NCBI GenBank assembly: GCA_963942565.1
Contig: OZ012693.1
Location: 556,820-620,819 of the forward strand
Source: Maea johnstoni
Taxonomy: Eukaryota > Annelida > Polychaeta > Spionida > Magelonidae
Direction: 5' to 3'
Length of the DNA stretch: 64,000 nt
The notes under the pieces are model-generated. The model was not told the DNA's origin and ran no database searches. It saw only the letters and a list, made by a program, of their open reading frames with translations. Position numbers and translations under genes: made by a program. Of the stretch, positions 22,849 through 34,800 are shown piece by piece; the first letter of the stretch is position 1, and each line of letters starts with the position of its first letter.

Positions 22849-25800
22849 ATGAGTTTCAATCTATTTAAGACTCCATCGCTGGCCAGCCCTAATGTGAAAA
22901 GCGGCATGCCTGGTATTGAGCGCCTCTGCCCAGGCATCGAGGCGCATGAACACGGTAAAATAGCGCCATCTATTGGCGTCAGTCTGAATACCACAACTCC
23001 CAGCCCTCCGCTATGTGGAAATGTTCCCACACCCAAGAAATCCAGCCTGGAGCACCTGACAGTCAGTCATTCCTCTCCGCGCAACTTGAGAAGCCCTATG
23101 TTCAAAACCCCTGGACGAACCATGTCATACAGATACGGCAGCCCTCGACTGAAGACGCCCACGAACCACAACCAGGAACCCTATCGGTTTCAGACACCCC
23201 TCACGAGGCCCACACCCAACCCGTTTGACGCCCACCTCATGGACCGGTTACATCATCCAACCTTCAGCCCCAGCGTCTTCGCCTCGACATCAACGCCATC
23301 AGGAGACGAGGTGAGTGGGGCTCAGTCAGGGACTTCTAAAGCCAGGACACATCCAGCAGCGTCTTAGCTAGCACAATATTTGGGTGTCATTTTGACACCC
23401 AGACCCCCAATATAGAATCCCACATAAGGATCCCAATTTTTTTGTGGTGAATTTCTAGAAATGCCAATTCTAAGATATGTTGTGTTAGGAGGGAAGTTTG
23501 AAACATGTTTTTCATGAACATCCCTAACTCAGTGTACATATTGTTTAAAGGAATTCCATACTCATTGCCAACAGTTTTGTCTCATTTTCTTTTTTTTACA
23601 TAAGAATATATTTTCAAAAGGTTGTTCTCATTCGTATATGCATTAGATTCGATACCTAGGAAGGCCCCTGAGTTGAGCAGGCTTCATAAATGTGATTTGT
23701 TGCAGTAGGTTAGCTCTTGTTTGATTTACAGTTTTTTGTTACCATATTGTAGGGCTGTCATTGTTTAAAAAAAATTGTCGATTCGATATATTGATACTTC
23801 TTTTTCGATTTCGATTATTTCGATACGATACATTGATATATGCCCATGGATTCTATAATGTTCATTTAATCAAATTATAATTAGGTAGTTTGAATTTCAG
23901 AACAGTAAGACATATATATGCATGATTTTTTTCAAGATTTAAACCTCAAATCTTACACCCTGCAGGGAGGGTTCTTTTGTAATACTGCCTAACTCATTCC
24001 TTATTAGAAGACTATTCAGGCAATATACGTTATAAAGGGCTGAGTATTCAAATATATTCAAATGTATTAGTTTATATTACTTATTATTCAATACCCAGCC
24101 CCTTGTTACTTTTAAAAAACATCATTACAACATAACTACATCAACAATCACATCAGCCACATTGTTTGCGAACGATGAACTATGTACCATTGGTCGTTAA
24201 TTGTTCGTCATATCATACCTTCGGAAGGCTTCTGCTAATCTCACTGCGACGGATATTCACGAAACTGATCGTGAATTTCCGTTCTTTCATAAGTGGCGTG
24301 TCTCAATATATACATTTCCTAATGCACTGCGAAGGGAAAGTGCGGCAAAGCACCACTTCGTCTATTTTGTAAACAACATGGCGGCACCGACACGTGGGGA
24401 GCAAGCAGCGAACAGCCGCTGCACTCTTCGCAGTTTTGCCGTCAGTAGGTTAGTTTTTCTTTTTTTGCCATCTCGATGCATCGATTAACGCATCGAGATA
24501 GCAAAATTGCAGTCATCGATTGACTGCAATTGTCGGTACATCGATGTGAGGCGTATCGATGACTGCCCTACCATATTGTTTTTCTTCTTCCAGACTCCCA
24601 ACCGCCCGTTTCAGTGGTCTATAGACCAGCAGGCCATCCTCTACCCGGCTGATATCAACGAGATGCCTCACCAACAAGACACCTTTTCTTGGTGAGTACA
24701 GTAATAACTTAGGCCCTAAATGCAATTTGGTGGACACCAAGACATGGGCATAACCTGGAAATAAGTTAAGTACGGTTCTAGATACCAGTATTCCGTTGTG
24801 CTTGCAGTTGCAGTATTTTATTGTATAAATCAGTATGTATATTGACTGCATGTAAAAATTGTACAAAATTAATTGCAAGGTTCAAAAAAGTGCAAAGTTC
24901 CATGTGAAGTAAAGGCTATTTATGGGGGTTTGCTGCTGAAACACAAATCAGTCATGGCACCATTGTAAGCGTACACATTTACTGTAAAGCTACCATATCC
25001 GTCTTAATTGGCTTACTAGTCAAAGGTTGAACCCCGGCAATGGGTGTAATTCGATACCTATTGTTTATCTGACTATTTCATCTCCTTTTCAGCCATGATG
25101 AAGACACAGAGGCTCGTCTCCAGGAGGCCATCGAGACATTTTTCTCTAGTCGTGTGATCGCGCCGTCACCGTGGACGGACGAGAACTCCAGCAAGCCGAG
25201 CCGAGTCATAACCCAACACGAAGGTACTGTATTTAGAACTGGTTTATCTTACAGGCATATAATTTTCACGCTCTCCTTGATAGCACCAAAATAACCACCT
25301 TCAAATAAATACTGTACACTGCCTTGATAGTCCGTGTGTAAAAACATTCCGGATTTTTCCGTTTGGAAGAATCCGGAATGTTTAAAAACGGACAAAAATG
25401 TAATGCAAAAAAAAATAGAAGGGGACCTACGCTCGTCCCTTTGTCCGTTAGTTTCACTGTCAGTCAATAGGATGCGCCACTATCACCTTCACAGGCGTCA
25501 TATATGCAGAATCATAAAAATTCCCTGGCAAAATTAATTCTAATTATCAAATCATCTCTCTAATGCTTTTTTTAACCCTTTAACTTTGCTATTTAAATAT
25601 AATTAAATGAAATATTTCAGCTCTTTTTTGGCCATTTTAACCCATCCCTTTCCCATTCCTTTGTTTGAGTGCTTCCTGAATATGAAGCCATCATTACTTT
25701 GTCTTACCTGGTTGCTAATGGCAACTAGGTGAGTTGTTCTCGCCTGATGTGGCAGGCAGCTTGAACATTTTGACTGCAATCAGAGAGCTTCTATAGTATG

Positions 25801-28800
25801 GAAGCTCCCTGATGTAATCTAATGATCAAATGCAGACAAGTTCGAGCTTGGTCACGTCGCCGCCGCCGCGACAGTTCACTTGACAAAAATTAGTTTGCGT
25901 CATGATCGGTAGATGTCGCTGCACAGGGGCTTAGCCGTAATGCGTCCAGCGTGTCATTTGGACACGCAGAACACTGTTTTTTGACAGCTTGGACACCCAA
26001 AATTTTATGTCAGAATTTGCTGAAGATGAGTTTTCTTAGAAGATAGAAGATGTAGAAGCTGTAGTGTCACTTTTATGAGACACACAAAGCAGTATCTGGC
26101 CTAAAAAAGCAAAATCTGTAAAGGTATAGGGTATATCTTATTAGTAGTATGTATTTTGTACCACACTTTGGACACGCAAAAGTCTATGAAACCTCTATTT
26201 GGACACCCTGTTTCCAAATATCGGCTAAGACCCTGTGACGCTGCATAAGGGGATCGAATCCGGACTATTTAAACACCAGACTTTTTTGATTTTAAGAGAT
26301 CCGTACTATTTAAGCACGGAATATTAAGGCAGTGTACAGTATCTAAATAGTTAGTGGTCGCACCATTAAGCGAAAACTCGAGCACTTGGTTGGGGTGAGG
26401 CTGACTCGACCCGTTCAAACAGCATTTGAAATAATCGATTATTTCAAATGTTAAATTTAATTAATTTATGCATAAATTTTGTGAAATTACGCGGCCAAAA
26501 CATACAAAAACAATGGAACTTTCGTTTACATGACACAGAACGGCTCAGTGTCAACACTCAAGAGTAAACATATCTATTGCGCCATATTTGCTGCACCGAT
26601 TCATCAAGTGCCGCGGTACACCGCATGTGTGTCTGGCATGTGCCGCGCACAATAATGTGTGAAATCGTTTGCCTTGAAATTACGGCAATGTGGTCGTAAA
26701 ACTTGAACCGAAATGGTTAATTGTTCGAAATATTTTTGGATCAATCGATTCAGACAATCTCTTCGCATCCGAACCCTATAAATTAGTGCTAGTACGATCA
26801 ATCGGCGGCTCGAGCTATTGCTCGTATCGCCGCCGCTGGCGAGCACTCGAGCCGCCATTACAGCTCGCCGAGTTCGGCGAAAATGTAAATAAAGCCACAT
26901 TGTCAATCATCCGCCATGTTTTTTGTCTTGCTTACGTCTTTCCCACGTGGGATCCCATCAAGATCGCACGATAGCAGGACGTGATTGGCTTAGGCAAGCA
27001 TGGGCCTGTTCTAATTAGCGTGATTGACAGCAATTTACGTTGCTCATTGGCTTAGGCAGGCATGGTGCGGTTCTAAATTAGGGTGATTGACGGCAATTAA
27101 TTTTGCTCAGCTGTTGATTTCACCACATGTGCAATGAGTAGTTAGGGCTCGTAATATGTCGATTAATCGCTCGGCAGTTTCAGCGATTGCTCGAGACGTT
27201 TTTTAGCGGCAAATCCGAGCACTAATTTTTATAGTAATATATATAAAGTACGAGTGCTTGAATGTGCAAATTTAAGGTAGCACAAATACCTTCTAGCAGG
27301 GCTGTAAAGAGGAATGTCTCTCCTAATTAAAGCTATATACAGTAACGGTTTCCTGCTTTGTGTATGAGAAATGGAAGGTCCCTTAGCTAGGGTATTGAAA
27401 CTAGGTCGTACAAAATATGCATCAAGTATCATTAATAATAATTGGGTGTTCGATTGTTCAAAGAAGGTTGCAATATATTGGAATATCTTTTAACCAATTA
27501 TCCTTGACAGTGTTCAAAGGTGAAGAAATTGGAAAATTTCCAATCACAAATTGACACTTTTGGTAGTTCTAGACCGTACAAATTGTTTTTTGTAAAAAAA
27601 ATGTTCATTTGTGTGCAGTACTGTATCTAATGAAATATGTGATTGTCACTTACTTAAACCTTATATACTAGGGCTCCTTTGAATTCAACTGCGGCTCCCT
27701 CAAATTTCTCCAAGGATGTATGCTGTTTGATATACACAACACCATCAAGAAGCTTACGAAGATGCAATTGTGCTCCCTGGAAAGAAGTCTTAATTTTGAG
27801 CCATGTGTACTCAACACAATCCAGTTCTTGTTCTCATGATTCATTATCCTTGATATTTATTTTTTCAGCCTCCATCCATGAAGTAGCAGTCCCAATCTCA
27901 TCCGTCAACAAATCATCAAAAGCCAGAACCTCAACAGACCTAGGAAAACAAGATGGTAACCACATTTTACTGTTCACTTTCACTTGTTCAACTTTAACTC
28001 ATTCACACTCAAGAGTTCCTTTAGGAAGTGTCGTCTGCTACTCTCACACTTTCGAAAATAAAGTTTGAATAGAGTGAATGTTCAGGAAATGTTTAAATGA
28101 GAGTGATGGTTTGGCTTCTGATCCACATTTCTCTTTCAAATGCTTTCCCAAAAGTGCTATTTTGCGTAAAATATTTCCAAAATCATCAGGTGCGTTTTGG
28201 CTGCTCTGAGTGTTATTGTGTTAATGCTTAGACTTAATATTTCCACTCATATTTTTTCTGATAATCTTTTGAGAAAACAAATCAAAAATTTAGTATAAAT
28301 ATTTCGCTGTTTAGTTTCTAGTTTCTGTTATCTAATTAGTCAACAAGCGCAGGGTGCAACATAGGTTGCAAAACATTATTTTTTGAGCGGGGCAAGGTAC
28401 AGTGTCTTAGCCAGGATTTAGAAACTGGGTGCCTAAAATTGGCAGTTGTAAAATTTTTTGGTGTCCAAATTGTTAAGGGGGATCACAATATACTCATATT
28501 TCAACCATAGACATGTATAAATTCATCAAAATAAGGCATGATATCATTAACCAATGTCATGGGATTTATAAGGAGATGGAAAAATTCAATTATAAGCTTG
28601 AGATTGATATTTTTAGAAATCTCACACACAAAAAATTGGGTGTCCTGAGGGGTTCTTTTTAAGGGTTTGGGTGTCCAAAAAGGCACCCGGACGCCCTGCT
28701 GGCTAAGACCATGGCAAGGTACCCCTAAAGTTGCCGTGCCGGCACTTCCACTTGCTCCACCCCACTGTTAAACACAGAAGAGATTGGACTTTGCCCAAAA

Positions 28801-31800
28801 CGTTGCTTGCCGAGCGGGGCAAGTCAGGGTCTTGTTCAGCTTGTCCCATTGCAATTTTTTTGTCGAATTCACTTGCAACGGGGCCAGTGGTTATGTTGCA
28901 CACTGAAGCGATAGTAATTATTTATGGATTGCAGGTTCTTAGCTTGGATTTTGCAACTGGGTTTCCAAATTTGGCCTTTGTAAACATTGCTAATTGTATT
29001 AATGCTTTACATGTGTTGGTGTATTTAACTGTAGATACATTTTTGAACTTCAACATGCCATATAAATATTTATTTCACTACAGTCTGTTTTACTTGCCAT
29101 GGCATTTAATTGACACCAACCTATAGTTGTGACAACTTTATATCAGATTTTTATCAGAATTCTGTCTTATTGTCATATACATATATACAGAATTGACCAT
29201 TTTGGTGCTCCTTGACCTGCTTAGACTAACTCCTTTTAAATGTTGTTCATTTCTTACATCTTATTTTATTTATTTTATTTCTATGTTTGTTGTTCAGTTG
29301 CTTGTCAGACAGCATTATCATTACCGGTGGATTTAGACCTGCAGAAAATATTAGGTAAGTCAGTTTAATATTGAAAATAATCCTGAAAAGAAGGAATAAA
29401 TATCTTGCATGTGGATTATTTTGTTATATCTCCTTTAGTTCGTTATCATTAAAATTCTACATGTGCCCAGAAAAACCAATAACCAGTTGTCTTTAACCCC
29501 ACTTTCCACTCGCTTGATATGAAATGTCCACCTTTCAAAGGTTTTCTCCATCGTATAACTTCAATGGGGTTCATTTCTTAGAGGATTTTCTGCAATATCT
29601 TGCCTAGTTCTAGGCCAAAAAATTTATTTCATCTCTAAATATTTGACATAAAAGCAATACCAAATCATAACTGTGTCTACCCTGATTTAGTTCTTTAATT
29701 GCTCACCCGGTGGACTGCAGTGACTGTGAGATCTCTATGATTCTGACTGACCATTGTAACCACCCTTAGCGCCATCTATCATCAGTAGGGTTCGGATGCG
29801 AAGAGATTTTTGGTATCCACATAAATTGACACCTAGACATTAAGCATAAAATAGAGACCAGAAGAGTGAAAAGCAATTATCTAATGAAATCAAAGACTGG
29901 GAGCTAGTCTTTATATCACCATACAACAGACCTGGGAGGCTGTGCTCATTTTAAGAGGTTTTCACTTCTCTACATGGTATTCCTGTCTGGAGTTTTCAGT
30001 GTGATCTTTGTTTTGTTTCCAGGAGAGTATTATACCCAGCAGCAGGGCAGTGAGGAAAGCAGCCCCGATGTCTTGAGTACCTCCACTCTCCGGAGAAAAC
30101 TCTTCTGCCAGGGAGATACAGAACCCGCCAGCCCGCACGAGTAAGTGGCATGTACAGTACAGACAGAGTTTCCATCATGAGTGGATGCAAAGGGAAGGTA
30201 TCTTGCACTTGTGAGTGAGTTTGTATCTTGGGACAAGGCTTGCCGAGTCCCAAGACACAAAATCACTCACAAGTGCAAGAAACCTTCCCTTTCCATCCAC
30301 GAGTGATAGAACCTGTTTCTCCCACAATATAAAGGAGAAATATACATGTTTTATTGTGAAGTTAGCTAGCTAAACTTAGTCAGTAAAAGGCCGCTTATGC
30401 ACTAATTCAACAATGGTAATACGCGTGGTGTGACATGCACCGATTGTTTTCCTTAGAAACTGGCATTCAAATGCATATGTGATGCTTGTATATAAGTGCA
30501 TGTGCACCATTGTTGGGTCTACTGTTGGAGCAGCAGAAAATTCTTTGTTTTTTACCAGGTCAGAATTAAGTGCCTTGAGAAGCACCTTATAAAACATGTT
30601 CATTTCATATCAGCTTTTAGGAGCTTCCTTTACCTCAGAGGCATGTTTATTGATGTTGCCGTTTTATGGTCTGTTTCAGGCAAGGAAAAGAGGCCGCAGA
30701 TCCCTAACCCAGCGTTAGTGAGCTGTCGGTATAGCTTTAACTTAGAGGCCTGTTTTTACTTTCCCTGTATTAGTGAGGTTTCCATTTCTTAGAGGCCTGT
30801 TTTTACTAGCCCTGGGCTTGTGAGCTAGCTTTACCTAAAAGGCCTGTTTTCACTAGCCCTGTGTTAGTGAGCTTCCTTTATCTTAGAGGATTGTTTATTG
30901 ATATTGCCGTATTATGTTCTATTTCAGACAAGAAAAGGAGGCCGCGGATCCTGCACATCTGGACAACGAGTCCCCTAAAGTATCCCCGCTGAAATGTGTG
31001 ACTCCGGAGCCTGCAAGCTATGATCGTACACCAAAATCTGTAAGCAAGACAATTGTCACATGCTTTACACACTTATTTTTTCATTTACACACTTATCTTT
31101 TTACCAGTACTGCTGATTCTTAATGGTTTTGTTTTGCAATTGTGTATCTTCACCCTTTCTTTGCTTCATAGTGACTAGCCAATGAATAAACATTGAAGAA
31201 AACTAAAGTACCCTAGAAAAAAACACCTGAAGTCACTAGCAACATTCTCACACGCCTCAAGTGGTATTCACGCCCAGGATCTTAAACTCGCTTGTATTGT
31301 ATTTAATAGTACCGATACTTAAATACCGTACCATTTTGTTCTTAAAGGTATCCATCACTACCCATAATCTTCCTTCAAAGCTTTGTGAATTTATGATCAT
31401 AGTCTAAGCTATTTTTTATTCAGTTGTAAGTTATAAGTTTCAAGACCACACGCAAAGGAGGTCTACATGTATGATTAGGTTGAACTCCCATATTGTAGAA
31501 TCAGGTCTGATGTCAATTTTTTGCAAATATATTTCTTTTATGAAAATCTTTTCCTTTGTCTTGTAAGTTTCAATGGTCATGATGACAAGTGGTCTACATG
31601 TTTAATTGGGTCAAGCTTCTCAACTTTTCGCAGATATCATTATGAAAATATTTTGATTTGTCTTGTAGGCTCACTTTTCGTCTAGTCCCATCATCATCTC
31701 CAGACTGCCTTGCCGGTCTCCTGTCAGCGGTCGAACCTCCATAGGCGGAGAACATCTCACCTCGCCAGAGCTCTCCCCTATTATCACTCGCTCCAGGCAC

Positions 31801-34800
31801 TGCAGTCCAGGTAAATAAGATGGGTCAGAGCTAGAGGGTGTCTTCCATAAAAGATCACTTCTTGGGAAAAATTACATTTCGTTGTGTATTATCCCCGGAA
31901 AGCCTGTGAATTTAGTGCAGAAACTAAATGTTGGCACCTCTTTTTATTACCCTCAAAGCTGGAACTTTAAATCTTGGTTACCAAGAGAAGTTCTTACCAG
32001 TTACAAGGGTTTTACATCCAACATTATAAAATAATTTTTAGCTTACTTCACGCTTTAATGTCTGTAGTGCCCAAAATGTCCTAGAATATTTTGGTTAGAC
32101 AATAGCATTTTCAGGGATATTTTAAGGTAAAATTTTGGTCAGAATTCATGTTCAATGTCATTTTCAAAATTGCTGTGCATCTAAATAGTAGGAGATCTAC
32201 AGACAAGAATGGGTGAACGTTGGTTTGTATGATTTATTCGCTCTGTAGATGGCGCTGCTGAACGGTTACTGCGGCTTCCCTCCACCATGCCCTACGAAGG
32301 CACCCCGTCCTCCGGTCGTCACACCATACCCATGGACAGTCCTCTAATGTATGATTTATTCTCTCCCTAGATGGCGCTGGTGTGCGGTTACTGCGGCTTC
32401 CCTCTACGCCCTCCACCATGCCGTACGAAGGCACCCCGTCCTCCGGTCGTCACACCATACCCATGGACAGTCCCCTCATGTCCCCCATCACAAACAGCTT
32501 AGATATCAGCCCTCATCCTCTCAATGGTAAGTGGTTTTGGTGTAATTGATTGACGAATCAATGCTGGTCCTAAAAATTACAGCCTGCTTTCATGACAATA
32601 CAAATATTTATACAGTTCTAAAGATAATTGGTTAGGCCTAAAAAAAAGTTGTTTGTTTCCTGTAACCCTAACAAGTTTTTATTCAAAAAAATCCCTACCC
32701 TTAAGTTTTTTCCGCCCTCCCAACTCCCAATCAACGAAAAACGTGCATTAAACGAACATTCTTGACCAAAAAAGTGATGCAAAAAAAATAATTTTACCGA
32801 CCTACCTACCCTATTTTTTTAAAGACCGTTACAGGAAACAAGCAATATTTCTTTCTTGGCCTTATGTAGTATTTCATTGCCTTGTAGCTGTTTTAGTGTG
32901 TAAGATTCTGACCTTAATCAACTAGGCCTCTTGTACAACAAAAACAGAGTAATCCTACTTCAGAACAGCCAAATATTTGGTCAAGTTACTCAAATATTTT
33001 GAAAAATGCTAGTTTTGAGCAAATAGTTCAAAATAATTCAATTTATCAAGAATATTTGGCCTGATTAGATATTACTTAGAAGCGATAAATACGTATATGG
33101 TTATTGTTGAAATCTGGATGTATTAGGTCTCCCTTGAAAAATTGAACACCCAGTTCTTTATGATTTCTCATTTTGGACACCCAGTTTTTTAAATCCTGGC
33201 TTAGGCCTTTTCGCATAAGTTATTTGGCTATGTACTGTAAATTCTCGCAAATCTCGGACACTTTTTATTAATTACGATTTTCATAGGCTGATGGTGGCCG
33301 AAATTTTCCGAAAACAGCGATCAAAGCTCAGACACTGTGGCCGAAATTGACAAAAATTATCAACTGAAACGAAAGCTAGATGGAAAATCGATCACTAACT
33401 TCGTACACAATTTTCCCCGACAAAATCATTATTATCCACCTACCTGACTTGTCATTTCTCTGCTATATATACTAATTAAGTAACTTGCCTCCCTTGTATG
33501 TTGTTTACTTGTTTATTCTCGCTGCCGTACGCAAATCACGCATTGAATTATACTTGATGACAAGTCTTACTTTCAAAATGACGCTGCCCAAGCTATATTC
33601 CACTCTCCACGCAGAAATATGATACCTACTTCCGGTTTCGCAACGATCGTGTTTTGGCAGATATGGGCACTAGAAACGATCGTTCATGATCTAAAATCAA
33701 TCGCAAACTTTGGAAATCTAAATGTTTTTTTCTTATATCAATGAAATTTACTTGGTGGCCGTTATTTGATGAAATGTGTCCTTGGATGGATCGGGGTGGG
33801 CGAAATTCCCCAGTAATTATTTTGTAAATTAATTATAGTGGCTGAGATTTCTAGGGCAGCCAAGATTTCCGAGAATTTAGGGTATGGTTAATCTAGGGAA
33901 ACAACAAGTTCAGAAACCTTTCATATGACAAACTAAGCTTGTACACTGGTGTTTTAGTGTTGTTTTATCCTTTATTTATTTTGCTTTCATATTACCTGTT
34001 TTATTTCATGTTTTCAGGTATTGAGGAGAGGGGGCAGCATCGGGCGGCAGACCCTTCACCAGACACCTTTATCGGGGAGCCCCAGCCAGCCAATCAGAAT
34101 CACGACCCTCTCAGCATGAGGGGCGTCGAGGAGGAGGAAGAGAAGGAAAACATTCCCATCTTAAGCATGATCTCCACACTACAAAAACAAGACCAACTCC
34201 AAGACGAACAGCAGAGCATGGACGTAGACTCGTCACGATTGAGCGACTCTGAAGACCAGGATTGCTTCCGGGGGAATTCTGACAGTTCCCGTCCATTCTG
34301 TCTGTCCACGATCAAGGAACAGTCGGTAGACATGGAGAGCTTAAATCACGAATACGGTTTGACCATCAACACAACCAATCAGGATACTGGTTACCAAACA
34401 AACAGTCTGCAATTGACCAATCAGGACACAGGATACCAGACCAACAGTCTACAGTTGACCAATCACGATGGAGCTCTCCATAGCAACCTGACTGGTCCAA
34501 TGAGCAGTTTTCCGTGTTTAAGTTATGATACAGGAAACGACAGCAAAGACGAATGTTTTCAGTCGAGCGAAAGGATAAAAGCTACGGCTAGAAAGGAAGT
34601 GTTCTGTGGATTCTACCAGAAGGATACGGTTACCACGACAACAACAACTAGTATCACTTCCGCAGCTAATGGTTTTAAAGTTCAAGATCCTTTCTCCTCC
34701 TCCTCATCCTCATCTTTGAAAATAGGCAACACTGGAGGTACAAATAAATCCATTCCCGTCTACGAAAAGTTCTTCCAGACGTCCCACCTGATAGGCTCAA

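Noticed and set aside
24201-24488. Open frame in BORA intron 1 (MFVISYLRKASANLT...)
   Set aside because: Lies wholly inside the hAT element 23750-24570; no recognisable transposase motif and too short to call.
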